From Streptomyces iranensis (GTDB lineage Bacteria > Actinomycetota > Actinomycetes > Streptomycetales > Streptomycetaceae), in contig NZ_JAGGLR010000037.1 in NCBI RefSeq assembly GCF_017874715.1, positions 1 through 64,000 on the forward strand: a stretch of 64,000 nucleotides of DNA, given 5' to 3'. This document shows, one piece after another, positions 23,801 through 38,800 of the stretch (position 1 is its first letter; each line of letters opens with the position of its first letter). A program made the translations under genes and the position numbers. The notes under the pieces were generated by a model that was given only the letters and a program-made list of their open reading frames with translations, was not told the origin of the DNA and searched no databases.

Positions 23801-26800
23801 GACCGCGCAGCGGCTGGACACGGTGCTGCGGCCCAAGGCCGACGGCGCGTGGCACCTGCACGAACTCACCCGGGACGCCGACCTGGCCGCGTTCATCATG
23901 TACTCCTCCGCCGCCGGTGTTCTCGGTAGTGCGGGGCAGGGTAACTATGCGGCGGCCAATGCGTTTGTGGATGCTTTGGCTGAGCAGCGTTGTGTTGAGG
24001 GTCTGCCTGCGTTGGCGGTGGCGTGGGGTTTGTGGGAGGACGCCAGTGGCCTGACCGCTGGAATGTCCGATACGGATCGTGACCGGATTCGGCGTGGTGG
24101 GCTGCGGGCTATCTCCGCTGTGCGTGGGATGGGCTTGCTCGATGCCGCGTCACGTCACGGTGAGCCTGTTCTGCTCGCTGCGGCGATGGAGCCTGTGCGT
24201 GATGTCGAGGTTCCGGCGTTGCTGCGTTTGTTGCATCGCCCGGTTGCCCGGCGGGCTGCCTCTACCGGCGGCTCGTCGGTGCAGTGGCTGACCCGCTTGA
24301 CGCCTGCGGAGCGGGCGAAGGCACTGCTGAAGCTGGTGTCTGACGGCGCCGCGACGGTTCTGGGACATGCCGACGCCGACAGCATTCCGGCGACTGCAGC
24401 GTTCAAGGATTTGGGCATCGATTCGCTGACCGCGGTGGAGTTGCGGAACAGCTTGACGAAGGCCACGGGGTTGCGGTTGCCCGCCACGTTGGTGTTCGAC
24501 TACCCGACCCCGACGGCCTTGGCCGTCAGGCTGGGGGAGTTGTTCGTCGGGGAGACTCCTGTTCCGGTACGTCCGTCGGTGTCGGTGGTGGGGCAGGACG
24601 AGCCGTTGGCGATTGTGGGTATGGCGTGCCGTCTGCCGGGTGGGGTGTCGTCGCCGGAGGATCTGTGGCGCTTGGTCGAGTCGGGTACGGATGCGATCTC
24701 CGGATTCCCCACCGACCGTGGCTGGGACGTGGAGAATCTGTTCGGCGCCGCAGCTGGCAGCTCCTACCGCCTGCAGGGTGGCTTCCTGGACGCTGCGGCT
24801 GGCTTTGATGCCTCGTTCTTCGGGATCAGTCCGCGTGAGGCGTTGGCGATGGATCCGCAGCAGCGGCTGGTGCTGGAGGTGTCCTGGGAGGCGTTCGAGC
24901 GGGCCGGGATCGAGCCGGGTTCCCTCCGTGGTACTGATACCGGTGTTTTCATGGGTGCGTACCCCGGTGGCTACGGCATCGGTGCCGACCTCGGCGGCTT
25001 CGGCGCCACCGCGAGCGCGGTCAGTGTCCTGTCCGGCCGGGTGTCGTATTTCTTCGGCCTCGAGGGCCCCGCCATCACGGTGGACACGGCGTGTTCGTCG
25101 TCGTTGGTGGCGTTGCATCAGGCGGGTTATGCCCTGCGGCAGGGTGAGTGCTCGCTGGCCCTGGTCGGTGGTGTCACTGTGATGGCCACGCCGCAGACGT
25201 TCGTGGAGTTCGCTCGTCAGGGTGGCTTGGCCGGTGACGGTCGCAGTAAGGCTTTCTCGGACAGTGCGGACGGTGCCGGATTCTCCGAGGGCGTCGGCGT
25301 GCTGTTGGTGGAGCGTTTGTCGGATGCTCAGGCCAAGGGCCACCAGGTGCTGGCGATGCTCCGCAGTTCGGCGGTCAACCAGGACGGTGCGTCCAACGGG
25401 CTGACCGCGCCGAACGGTCCTTCGCAGCAGCGGGTGATCCAGGCCGCTCTCAGCAATGCGGGTCTGAGCACGGCTGAGGTGGATGTGGTCGAGGCGCATG
25501 GCACGGGTACGACGTTGGGTGATCCGATCGAGGCCCAGGCGCTGCTGGCGACTTATGGTCAGGATCGTGAGCAGCCGTTGCTGCTGGGTTCGGTGAAGTC
25601 GAATCTGGGTCATACGCAGGCTGCTGCGGGTGTGTCGGGTGTCATCAAGATGGTGATGGCGTTGCAGCACGGGCTCGTGCCGCGGACGTTGCATGTGGAT
25701 GAGCCGTCACGTCATGTGGACTGGTCGGCGGGTGCGGTCGAGTTGGTGACGGAGAACCAGCCGTGGCCGGAGACCGGTCGGTCGCGTCGGGCAGGTGTGT
25801 CGTCGTTCGGGATCAGTGGCACCAACGCTCACGTCATCCTGGAGAGCGCACCCTTCACACCGCCTGTGGACACCACGGTGGTCGGGCCGGCACCGGAGTG
25901 GGTGCCGTTGGTAGTGTCGGCCAGGACGCAGTCGGCTCTGGTCGAGTATGAGGGTCGGTTGCGTGCGTATCTGGCGGCCTCGCCCGGGGTGGATGTGCGG
26001 GCTGTCGCATCGACGCTGGCGGTGACGCGGTCGGTGTTCGAGCACCGTGCCGTACTCCTTGGAGATGACACCGTCACCGGGACCGCCGGGTCGGATCCTC
26101 GGGTGGTGTTCGTCTTCCCGGGGCAGGGGTCGCAGCGTGCCGGTATGGGTGAGGAACTGGCCGCAGCGTTTCCGGTCTTCGCGCGGATCCATCAGCAGGT
26201 GTGGGATCTGCTGGATGTGCCCGACCTGGAGGTGAACGAGACCGGTTACGCCCAGCCCGCCCTGTTCGCATTGCAGGTGGCCCTGTTCGGGCTGCTGGAG
26301 TCGTGGGGTGTGCGCCCGGATGCGGTGGTCGGCCACTCTGTCGGCGAACTCGCCGCCGGATACGTGTCCGGGTTGTGGTCGCTGGAGGATGCCTGCACGC
26401 TGGTGTCGGCGCGGGCCCGCCTGATGCAGGCTCTGCCTGCGGGTGGGGTGATGGTTGCTGTCCCGGTCTCCGAGGAACAAGCAGAAGCGGTCCTGTGCGA
26501 TGGTGTGGAGATCGCGGCGGTCAACGGGCCGTCGTCGGTGGTTCTCTCCGGTGATGAGGCCGCGGTGCTGCAGGTCGCGGCGGGGCTGGGGAAGTGGACG
26601 CGGTTGGCGACCAGCCACGCGTTCCACTCCGCCCGTATGGAGCCGATGCTGGAGGAGTTCCGGACGGTCGCCGAACGCCTGACCTACCACACACCCCGTC
26701 TCACCATGGCCGCGGGCGAGCAGGTCACCACCCCCGATTATTGGGTGCGGCAGGTTCGTGAGCCGGTCCGGTTCGGGGACCAGGTCGCCTCATACGGTGA

Positions 26801-29800
26801 CGCGGTGTTCGTCGAGCTGGGTGCCGACCGGTCGCTGGCCCGCCTGATCGACGGCGTCGCCATGCTGCACGGCGACCATGAGGCACAGGCCGCTGTCACC
26901 GCCCTGGCCCACCTGTATGTCAACGGCGTCACCGTGGACTGGCCCGCGGTGCTGGGCAATGTCCCGGCGCGGGTGCTGGACGTTCCGACGTATGCCTTCC
27001 AGCACCAGCGGTACTGGCTTGAGGGTGCGGACCGGGCGGCTGCGGGTGGTCATCCGCTGCTGGGTTCGGCGGTGGCGGTTCCCGGCTCGGATGGTGTGCT
27101 GCTGACCGGGCGGGTGTCGTTGGCTACGCATGCGTGGCTGGCTGATCACGCGGTGCGGGGTAGTGTGCTGCTGCCCGGTACCGGGTTTGTGGAACTGGTC
27201 GTTCGCGCCGCCGATGAGGTGGGCTGCGACGTCATCGACGAGCTGGTGATCGAAACCCCGCTCCTGCTGCCGCAGACCGGCGGTGTGCAACTGTCTGTCG
27301 CGGTCGCCGAGTCCGACGAGTCCGGACGCCGGGCGGTGACGGTCTTCTCCCGGGCGGACAACGTCGATACCTGGACGCGGCACGCCACGGTCATGGTCAG
27401 CAACTCTGACACGACCCTCTCGCTGCCGGACCTCAATGCGTGGCCACCTGCCCAGGCCCAGCCGGTGAACGTGGCCGACTTCTACGATCAGTTGACCGTG
27501 GTGGGCTACGAGTACGGTCCCGCCTTCCAGGGACTGCAGGCTGCGTGGCGCGACGGGGACACCGTCTACGCTGAGGTTGTCCTCGCCGAGGAGCAGGCAC
27601 AAGACGCGGCACGATATGCCGTGCACCCGGCCCTACTCGATGCTGCCCTGCACGCCGGGATCCTGAATACACCCGACACCGAGCAGGGCGTGCGGTTGCC
27701 GTTCTCCTGGAACCAGGTTCAGGTCCACGCGGCCGGCTCGGCGATGTTGCGTGTCGCCGTGACACAGGCAGCGGACGGCTGGAGTGTGCGGGCCGCTGAT
27801 GATACCGGCCGACCGGTGGCCACCATCGGCTCCCTCGTGACTCGCCCGGTAACGGCCGACACACTCGGCTCCACCACCGACGACCTGCTCGCCCTGACAT
27901 GGACGGAGATCCCGGCCCCTCAGGAGACCAGCCTGACCACAGGCCGCTTCGAAGACCTGGCGGACGGTGATGTGCCGGTGCCCGAGGTGGTGGTCTTCAC
28001 CGCACGCCCCGACAGTAGCGAGAGCCCGCTGGTCCAGACTCGTACGCTGACCGACCAGGTCCTCCAGGCAGTCCAGGAGTGGCTGGCCGGGGAACGCTTC
28101 ACCGACAGCACACTGATTGTGCGGATCGGCACTGGCTTGGCCGCTGCCGCAGTGTCGGGTCTGATGCGGTCGGCCCAGGCGGAACATCCGGGCCGGTTTG
28201 TCCTGGTGGAGAGCGACGACGACACCCTCACCCCGGACCAGCTGGCCGCCACCGTCGGATTGGATGAGCCACGGCTGCGGATCAGCGACGGCCGGTTCGA
28301 AGTGCCACGGCTGACCCGCACGCATGCCGATGAGCCTGAGCCTGAAAGGGCGTGGGATCCGGATGGCACGGTCCTGGTCACGGGTGGTTCGGGTGTTCTG
28401 GCGGGGATCGTCGCCCGGCACCTGGTGACCGAACGTGGTGTGCGCCATCTCCTGCTGGTCTCCCGCAGCGCTCCGGATGAGGCACTGATCAGCGAGCTCG
28501 GTGAACTGGGCGCCCAGGTGGCCACGGCGGCCTGTGACGTATCGGATCGCGCTGGGTTGGCGCGGGTGCTGGCGGGTGTGTCACCTGAACACCCGTTGAC
28601 GGCGGTGATTCATACCGCGGGTGTGGTGGATGACGGTGTCGTGGAGTCCTTGACCGCGCAGCGGCTGGAGACAGTGTTGCGGCCCAAGGCCGATGGCGCC
28701 TGGCACCTGCATGAGCTCACCCGTGATGCCGACCTGGCTGCGTTCGTCATGTACTCCTCGGCTGCGGGTGTATTCGGTAGTGCGGGGCAAGGCAACTATG
28801 CGGTGGCGAACGCGTTCCTGGACGCTCTCGCCGAGCAACGTCGTGCCGAGGGTCTGCCCGCACTCGCGCTGGCCTGGGGCCTCTGGGAGGACACGAGCGG
28901 CCTGACCGCGAATCTGACCGATACAGACCGTGACCGGATCCGGCGCAGCGGCATGCGGGCCATCTCCGCCGAGCACGGGATGCGGCTGTTCGACAGCGCA
29001 TCACGCCACAGCGACCCGGTTCTCGTGGCCGCGGTGATGGAGCCGGTACGGGAGGTCGAAGTTCCGGCGTTGCTGCGATCGTTGCATCGCCCGGTTGCCC
29101 GACGGGCGGCCTCCGGTGGTGCAGCGGTGCAGTGGCTGGCCGCTCTGGCGCCGGAGGAGCGGGCGAAGGCACTGGTAAAGGTGGTGTGTGACAGTGCCGC
29201 GACGGTTCTGGGACACACCGACGTCGACAGTATTCCGGTGACTGCCGCGTTCAGGGATCTGGGCATCGATTCGCTGACGGCGGTGGAACTACGGAACAGC
29301 CTGACGAAGGCCACGGGACTGCGGCTGCCCGCCACGATGGTGTTCGACTACCCGACGGCAGGTGCCCTGGCTGCCCGGTTGGAGGAGTTGTTCACCGGCG
29401 AGAATCCTGTTCAGGTACGCACGCCAATGTCGGCGGCCGTGGGGCAGGACGAGCCGTTGGCGATCGTGGGCATGGCCTGCCGCCTGCCCGGTGGAGTCTT
29501 CTCTCCTGAGGATCTGTGGCGTCTCGTGGAGTCGGGTACGGACGCGATCTCCGGTTTCCCCACGGACCGTGGCTGGGACGTGGAGAACTTGTTCGACTCG
29601 GATCCGGATGCGGCAGGGAAGTCGTACTGCGTAGAGGGCGGCTTCCTGGAGACCGCGGCCAACTTTGATGCCTCGTTCTTCGGGATCAGCCCGCGTGAGG
29701 CATTGGCGATGGACCCGCAGCAGCGACTGGTCCTGGAGGTGTCCTGGGAGGCGTTCGAACGGGCCGGGATCGAGCCCGGTTCCGTACGCGGCAGCGACAC

Positions 29801-32800
29801 CGGCGTCTTCATGGGCGCATTCCCGGGCGGTTACGGCATCGGCGCAGACCTCGAAGGTTATGGTGCGACCGCTGGCCTCAATGTGCTGTCCGGTCGACTG
29901 TCGTACTTCTTCGGCCTCGAGGGGCCCGCGGTCACGGTGGACACGGCGTGTTCCTCGTCGCTGGTCGCCCTGCACCAAGCGGGATATGCCCTGCGACAGG
30001 GTGAGTGTTCGCTGGCCCTGGTCGGCGGCGTGACCGTGATGGCCACACCACATACCTTCGTGGAGTTCTCCCGTCAGCGCGGCCTGGCCTCCGATGGCCG
30101 GTGCAAGGCGTTCGCCGACAGCGCGGACGGCACGGGATGGTCTGAGGGCGTCGGCGTCCTGCTGGTGGAGCGTCTGTCACACGCTCAGGCCAAGGGCCAC
30201 CAGGTGTTGGCCGTGGTCCGTAGCTCGGCGGTGAACCAGGACGGTGCGTCGAACGGCCTGTCCGCGCCGAATGGGCCCTCGCAACAGCGGGTGATCCGGC
30301 AGGCGCTGGCCAACGCGGGGTTGACCACGGCTGGGGTGGATGTGGTCGAGGCGCATGGCACGGGTACGACGCTGGGTGACCCGATCGAGGCCCAGGCGGT
30401 GATCGCCACCTATGGTCAGGACCGTGAGCAGCCTGTGCTGCTGGGTTCGGTGAAGTCGAATGTCGGTCATACGCAGGCTGCCGCGGGTGTGTCGGGTGTC
30501 ATCAAGATGGTGATGGCGTTGCAGCACGGTTTCGTGCCGCGCACATTGCATGTCGATGAGCCGTCGCGGCACGTGGACTGGACGGAGGGCGCGGTTGAGC
30601 TGGTAACGGAGAACCGGCCGTGGCCGGAGACCGGCCGACCGCGTCGCGCAGGCGTGTCGTCCTTCGGTGTCAGCGGCACTAATGCCCATGTCATCCTGGA
30701 AAGCGCACCTCCCACGCAGGCTGTGGAGCATATGCGGCCTGTCGATGCGCCGGTGGTGGCGTCGGAGTTGGTGCCGTTGGTGATTTCGGCCAAGACGCAG
30801 TCGGCTTTGACTGAGCACGAGGGCCGGTTGCGCACCTACCTGGCGGCGTCGCCTGGGGTGGATGTGCGGGGTGTGGCGTCGACGCTTGCGATGACACGTT
30901 CGGTGTTCGAGCACCGTGCGGTGCTGATGGGTGACGGTACTGTCACCGGGACCGCCGGGTCTGATCCTCAGGTGGTGTTCGTCTTCCCGGGGCAGGGGTC
31001 GCAGCGGGCTGGTATGGGTGAGGAACTGGCCGCAGCGTTCCCCGTCTTCGCGCGGATCCATCAGCAGGTGTGGGATCTGCTGGATGTGCCCGATCTGGAG
31101 GTGAACGAGACCGGTTACGCCCAGCCCGCGCTGTTCGCTTTGCAGGTGGCGCTGTTCGGGTTGCTGGAGTCGTGGGGTGTGGGTCCGGACGCGGTGATCG
31201 GCCACTCTGTCGGCGAACTCGCCGCCGGATACGTGGCCGGGCTGTGGTCGCTGGAGGACGCCTGCACGCTGGTGTCGGCGCGGGCCCGTCTGATGCAGGC
31301 CCTGCCCCCGGGTGGGGTGATGGTTGCTGTCCCGGTGTCGGAGGATGAGGCCCGGGTCGTGCTGGGTGAGGGTGTGGAGATCGCTGCGGTCAACGGGCCG
31401 TCGTCGGTGGTTCTCTCCGGTGATGAGGCCGCGGTGCTGCAGGCCGCGGCGGGGCTGGGGAAGTGGACGCGGTTGGCGACCAGCCACGCGTTCCATTCCG
31501 CCCGCATGGAGCCGATGCTGGAGGAGTTCCGGACGGTCGCCGAACGCCTGACCTACCAAACACCTCGGGTCACCATGGCCGCGGGCGAGCAGGTCGCCAC
31601 CCCCGACTATTGGGTGCGGCAGGTCCGTGAGCCGGTCCGGTTCGGGGAGCAGGCCGCTTCCTTCGGTGACGCGGTGTTCGTCGAGCTGGGTGCCGACCGG
31701 TCGCTGGCTCGCCTGGTCGACGGTGTCGCGATGCTGCACGGTGACCACGAGGCACAGGCCGCTGTCAGCGCCCTGGCCCACCTGTACGTCAACGGCGTGA
31801 CTGTCGACTGGTCTGCGGTGCTGGGCAATGTCCCGGCACGGGTGCTGGATCTTCCGACGTATGCCTTCCAGCATCAGCGGTATTGGGCCGAGGCCGGTCG
31901 GTCTGCTGATGTGTCGGGGGCGGGGTTGGATGCGGTGCGGCATCCGTTGCTGGGTGCGGTGGTGGCGTTGCCGGGTTCGGACGGTGTGGTGTTGACCGGG
32001 CGGGTGTCGCTGGCCACGCACGCGTGGCTGGCTGATCACGCGGTGCGGGGTAGTGTGCTGCTGCCCGGTACCGGGTTCGTTGAGTTGGTTGTCCGCGCGG
32101 CTGACGAGGTGGGCTGTGACGTCGTCGACGAGCTGATCGTTGAAGCCCCGCTTCTGCTGCCGCAGACCGGTGGTGTGCAGGTGTCGGTGTCGGTCGGTGA
32201 GGCTGACGAGTCCGGACACCGCGCGGTGACGGTCTTCTCCCGGGCGGACAACGCCGATACCTGGGTTCGGCACGTTTCCGCAGTGATCAGTACCTCTGAC
32301 TCGACGGTCGCGTTGCCGGAGTTTGCCTCGTGGCCTCCCGCACAGGCACAGCCGGTGGACGTGACGGGCTTCTACGACCGGCTGGTGGCAGAAGGGTATG
32401 AGTACGGTCCCGTGTTCCAGGGATTGCAGGCTGCGTGGCGTGACGGGGACACCGTCTTCGCCGAGGTTGCTCTGGCTGAGGAGCAGGCGCAGGAGGCGGC
32501 GCGGTTCGCGGTGCATCCGGCGCTGTTGGACGCTGCCTTGCACGCCTGCACTCTGAACACACCCGACGCCGAGCGGAGCGTGGGGTTGCCGTTCTCCTGG
32601 AACCACGTCCAGGTCCATGCCACTGGTTCGGCCACGCTGCGTGTCGCGGTGGCACCGACAGTGGACGGCTGGAGTGTGCGGGTCGCTGATGACATCGGCC
32701 GGCCGGTGGCTACCGTGGGCTCGCTCGTGACGCGGGCGGTGACGGCCGATGCGCTCGGTTCCGCCGCCGATGACCTGCTCGCCTTGACATGGACGGAGAT

Positions 32801-35800
32801 CCCGGTCCCTCAGGAGACCGGCCTGACGGTCGGCCGGTTCGAGGATCTGGTGTCGGGTGGTGATGTGCCGGTGCCCGAGGTGGTGGTCTCCACCGCACTC
32901 CCCGGCAACGACGACCCGCTGGAACAAACACGAAAGCTGACCGCCCAGGTCCTGCAAACAGTCCAGGAGTGGCTGGCCGGGGAACGCTTCACCGACAGCA
33001 CCCTGGTCGTGCGGACCGGGACCGGGCTGGGCTCCGCCGCCGTGTCGGGGCTGATGCGGTCGGCCCAGTCCGAACACCCCGGCCGGTTCATCCTGGTCGA
33101 AAGCGACGACGACACCCTCACCTCGGACCAGCTGGCCGCCACCGTCGGACTGGACGAGCCGCGGCTGCGGATCAGCGACAACCGGTACGAAGTGCCACGC
33201 CTGACCCGCACGCATGCCGCTGAACCCGAGTCGGAAAAGGTTTGGGATCCGGATGGCACGGTCCTGGTCACGGGTGGTTCGGGTGTGCTGGCGGGGATCG
33301 TCGCCCGGCACCTGGTGGCCGAACGTGGTGTGCGTCATCTGCTGCTGCTGTCCCGCAGCGCTCCGGATGATGCCCTGATCAGCGAGCTCGGTGAACTGGG
33401 CGCCCAGGTCGACACAGTGGCCTGTGACGTGTCGGATCGTGCCGGGCTGGCGCGGGTGTTGGCGGGTGTGTCACCGGAGCATCCGTTGACGGCGGTGATT
33501 CATACCGCGGGTGTGGTGGATGACGGTGTCGTGGAGTCGTTGACCGCGCAGCGGTTGGACACGGTGTTGCGGCCCAAGGCGGATGGCGCCTGGCACCTGC
33601 ATGAGCTCACCCGTGATGCCGACCTGGCCGCGTTCGTCATGTATTCCTCGGCTGCCGGTGTGCTCGGTAGTGCGGGGCAGGGTAACTATGCGGCGGCCAA
33701 TGCGTTCGTGGATGCTTTGGCTGAGCAGCGCCGAGCCGAAGGTCTGCCGGCCCTCGCACTGGCCTGGGGCCTGTGGGAGGACGCCAGTGGCCTGACCGCG
33801 AAGCTGACCGACACGGACCGTGACCGGATCCGGCGTGGTGGCTTGCGGGCTATCTCTGCCGAGCACGGGATGCGCCTGTTCGACAGTGCTTCGCGCCACG
33901 ACGAACCGGTTCTGGTGGCTGCGGCGATGGAGCCGGTACGGGACGCGGAAGTCCCGGCACTGCTCCGGTCGTTGCACCGCCCGATCGCTCGGCGGGCTGC
34001 TTCCGCTGGTGGAGTGCAGTGGCTGGCCGCCCTGGCACCGGCCGAGCGGGAGAAGGCACTGCTGAAGCTGGTGTCTGATGGCGCCGCGACGGTTCTGGGA
34101 CATGCCGACGCCAGCACGATTCCGGTGACGGCTGCGTTCAAGGATTTGGGCATCGATTCGCTGACTGCGGTGGAGTTGCGGAACGGTCTGGCGAAGGCGA
34201 CGGGGTTGCGGCTGCCCGCCACGTTGGTGTTCGACTACCCCAGCCCGGCCGCCCTGGCTGCCCGGTTGGACGAGTTGTTCACCGGCGAGAACCCTGTCCC
34301 GGTACGCGGGCCGGTGTCGGCGGTGGGGCAGGATGAGCCGTTGGCGATTGTGGGTATGTCGTGTCGCCTGCCGGGAGGGGTGTCGTCGCCGGAGGATCTG
34401 TGGCGCTTGGTCGAGTCGGGTACGGATGCGATCTCCGGTTTCCCCACCGACCGTGGCTGGGACGTCGACGGCCTGTACGATCCGGACCCGGACGCGCCCG
34501 GGAAGTCCTACAGCGTGCGGGGTGGCTTCCTGGATGCCGCGGCTGGCTTCGATGCCGGATTCTTCGGGATCAGTCCGCGTGAGGCGTTGGCGATGGATCC
34601 GCAGCAGCGGTTGATGCTTGAGGTGTCCTGGGAGGCGTTCGAGCGGGCCGGAATCGAGCCCGGTTCCGTACGCGGTAGCGACACCGGCGTCTTCATAGGT
34701 GCTTACCCCGGCGGTTACGGCATTGGCGTTGATTTCGAAGGGTTCGGGGCGACTGCTGGTGCGGCGAGTGTGTTGTCTGGCCGGGTGTCGTACTTCTTCG
34801 GTCTAGAGGGCCCCGCGTTCACGGTGGACACAGCGTGTTCGTCGTCGCTGGTGGCGTTGCACCAGGCGGGGTATGCCCTGCGGCAGGGTGAGTGTTCCCT
34901 GGCCCTGGTCGGCGGCGTCACGGTTATGGCGACGCCGCAGACTTTCGTGGCGTTTTCGCGGCAGCGAGGCTTGTCAGCCGATGGCCGGTGCAAGGCGTTC
35001 GCCGATGCCGCGGACGGCACGGGATGGGCTGAGGGCGTCGGCGTTCTGTTGGTGGAGCGTTTGTCGGATGCTCAGGCCAAGGGTCACCAGGTGTTGGCGG
35101 TGGTGCGGGGCTCGGCGGTCAACCAGGACGGTGCGTCGAACGGCCTGTCCGCGCCGAACGGTCCTTCGCAGCAGCGGGTGATCCGGTCCGCTCTCAGCAA
35201 CGCGGGTCTGACCACGGCTGAGGTGGATGTGGTCGAGGCGCATGGCACGGGTACGACGCTGGGCGACCCGATCGAGGCCCAGGCAGTGATTGCCACTTAC
35301 GGCCAGGACCGTGGGGAGCCCCTGCTGCTGGGATCGCTGAAGTCGAATATCGGTCATACGCAGGCCGCCGCAGGTGTGTCGGGTGTCATCAAGATGGTGA
35401 TGGCGTTGCAGCACAGCACGGTGCCGCGCACCCTGCATGTGGACGAGCCGTCACGGCATGTGGACTGGTCGGAGGGCGCGGTTGAGCTGGTGGCGGAGAA
35501 CCAGCCGTGGCCGGAGACCGGCCGGGCCCGTCGGGCAGGTGTGTCGTCGTTCGGGATTAGTGGCACCAACGCCCACGTCATCCTTGAGAGTGCACCGGCA
35601 CAGTCTGTGGACGACGCGGCTGGTTCAACGCCCGTAGTGGCGTCGGAGTTGGTGCCGCTGGTGATATCGGCCAAGACCCAGTCCGCCCTGACCGAACACG
35701 AAGACCGGCTGCGCGCCTACCTGGCGGTGTCGCCTGGGGTGGATATGCCTGCTGTGGCATCGACGTTGGCGGTGACGCGGTCGGTGTTCGAGCACCGTGC

Positions 35801-38800
35801 CGTACTCCTTGGAGACGACACCACCATCGGCACCGCTGTGTCTGATCCCCGGGTGGTGTTCGTCTTCCCGGGGCAGGGGGCGCAGTGGCTGGGGATGGGC
35901 AGTGCGCTGCGGGATTCCTCGGTGGTCTTCGCCGAGCGGATGGCCGAGTGTGCGGCGGCGTTGAGCGAGTTCGTGGACTGGGATCTGTTCACCGTCCTGG
36001 ATGATCCGGCGGTGGTGGACCGGGTCGATGTGGTCCAGCCTGCTTCCTGGGCGGTGATGGTTTCCCTGGCTGCGGTGTGGCAGGCGGCCGGTGTGCGGCC
36101 GGATGCGGTGATCGGCCACTCCCAGGGCGAGATCGCCGCGGCGTGTGTGGCGGGTGCGGTGTCGCTGCGCGACGCCGCCCGGATCGTGACACTGCGCAGC
36201 CAGGCGATCGCCCGAGGCCTGGCAGGCCGGGGCGCGATGGCATCCCTCGCCTTGCCCGCGCACGAGATCGAGCTGGTCGACGGGGCCTGGATCGCCGCCC
36301 ACAACGGCCCCGCCTCCACCGTGATCGCGGGCACCCCGGAAGCAGTCGACCGCGTCCTCACCCTTCATGAGGCACAAGGGGTGCGGGTGCGGCGGATCAC
36401 CGTCGACTACGCCTCGCACACCCCGCACGTCGAGCTGATCCGTGACGAACTGCTCGACATCACTGCCGGTGTCGGCTCGCAAGCTCCGGTGGTGCCGTGG
36501 CTGTCGACCGTGGACGGCACATGGGTCGAAGGCCCGCTCGATGCGGAGTACTGGTACCGGAACCTGCGTGAACCGGTCGGGTTCGACCCCGCCATCAGCC
36601 AGTTGCAGGCCCAGGGCGACACCGTGTTCGTCGAGGTCAGCGCCAGCCCGGTGTTGATACAGGCCATGGACGACGATGCGGTCACGGTTGCCACACTGCG
36701 CCGTGACGACGGGGACGCCGCCCGGATGCTCACCTCCCTGGCACAGGCCTATACCCACGGCGTCACCATCGACTGGCCCGCGATCCTCGGCACCACCACA
36801 GCCCGGGTACTGGACCTTCCGACCTACGCCTTCCAGCACCAGCGGTATTGGGCCGAGGCCGGCCGGTCTGCTGATGTGTCGGGGGCGGGGTTGGATGCGG
36901 TGCGGCATCCGTTGCTGGGTGCCGTGATGGCGTTGCCGGACTCCGATGGGGTGATGCTGACCGGGCGGGTATCACCGGCCACCCATACATGGCTGGCTGA
37001 TCACGCGGTGCGGGGCAGTGTGCTACTGCCCGGTACCGGGTTCGTTGAGCTGGTTGTCCGCGCGGCTGACGAGGTGGGCTGTGACGTCGTCGACGAGCTG
37101 ATCGTTGAAGCCCCGCTTCTGCTGCCGCAGACCGGCGGTGTGCAACTGTCCGTATCCGTCGCCGAGGCCGATGAGTCCGGACATCGCGCGGTGACGGTCT
37201 TCTCCCGCGCGGACGACGCCGACACCTGGGTCCGGCACGTTTCCGCCACCGTCAGCGTTTCCGACACGACTGTCCCACCGTCGGATCTCACCGCTTGGCC
37301 ACCTGCGCAGGCCAAGCCGGTGGACGTGACAGGCTTCTACGACCAGCTGACCGGGGTGGGTTACGAATACGGACCTGCCTTCCAGGGGCTGCAAGCCGCG
37401 TGGCGTGATGGGGACACCGTCTACGCCGAGGTTGCTCTGGCCGAGGAGCAGACACAGGACGCGGCACGATTTGCCGTCCACCCTGCGCTGTTGGATGCCG
37501 CCCTGCACGCCGGGATGCTGAACACACCCGATGCCGACCGCGACACCGTGCGGCTGCCGTTCTCCTGGAACGGTGTCCGGGTTCACGCCACGGAGTCGGC
37601 GATGTTGCGTGTCGCGATGACACGGGTCGCGGATGGCTGGGGTGTGCGGGTCGCTGATGACATCGGCCGGCCGGTGGCCACCATCGGCTCGCTCGTGACC
37701 CGTCCGGTGGCAGCCGATGCGCTCGGTTCCGCTGCCGATGATCTGTTCGCCCTGACGTGGACGGAGGTTCCGGTCTCCCAGCAGTCCGACGTGACGGTGG
37801 GCAAGTTGGAAGACCTGGCGGACGGCGAGGTGTCGGTGCCCGATGTGGTGGTGTTCACCGCACGCCCCGACAGCGGTGACCCGCTGGTACAGACTCGTGA
37901 GCTGACCGCTGAGGTTTTGCGGGCGGTTCAGGTGTGGCTGGCGGGGGAGCGTTTCTCTGACAGTACGCTGGTTGTGCGGACCGGGACTGGTTTGGCCGCT
38001 GCCGCGGTGTCGGGGTTGATGCGGTCGGCTCAGTCGGAGCACCCGGGCCGGTTCGTTCTGGTGGAGAGCGATGACGACGCCCTTACCCTCCACCAGTTGG
38101 CCGCGACGGTCGGGCTCGATGAGCCACGGCTGCGGGTCAGCGACGGCCGGTTCGAAGTGCCACGACTGACCCGCGCGCATACCGCTGAGCCCGAGTCGGA
38201 AAAGGTTTGGGATCCGGATGGCACGGTCCTGATCACCGGTGGTTCGGGCGTCCTGGCGGGGATCGTCGCCCGGCATCTGGTGACCGAACGTAGTGTGCGT
38301 CATCTGCTGTTGCTGTCCCGTAGCAGCGCGGACGAGGCGCTGATCAGCGAGCTGGCCGAGTTGGGTGCCGCGGTGGACACGGTGGCGTGTGACGTGTCGG
38401 ACCGTGCTGGGCTGGCGCGGGTGCTGGCGGGTGTGTCACCGGAGCATCCCCTGACGGCGGTGATTCACACCGCGGGTGTGCTGGATGACGGTGTGGTGGA
38501 GTCGTTGACGGCGCAGCGGTTGGACACGGTGCTGCGGCCCAAGGCGGATGGTGCCTGGCATCTGCACGAGCTCACTCGGGATGCCGACCTGGCAGCGTTC
38601 GTCTTGTACTCCTCGGCCGCTGGTGTGCTCGGTAGCGCGGGGCAGGGTAACTATGCGGTGGCGAACGCGTTCGTGGACGCGCTGGCTGAGCAGCGTCGTG
38701 CTGAGGGTCTGCCGGCCCTCGCGCTGGCCTGGGGCCTGTGGGAGGACGCCAGTGGCCTGACCGCGAAGCTGACCGGTACCGACCATGACCGGATCCGGCG

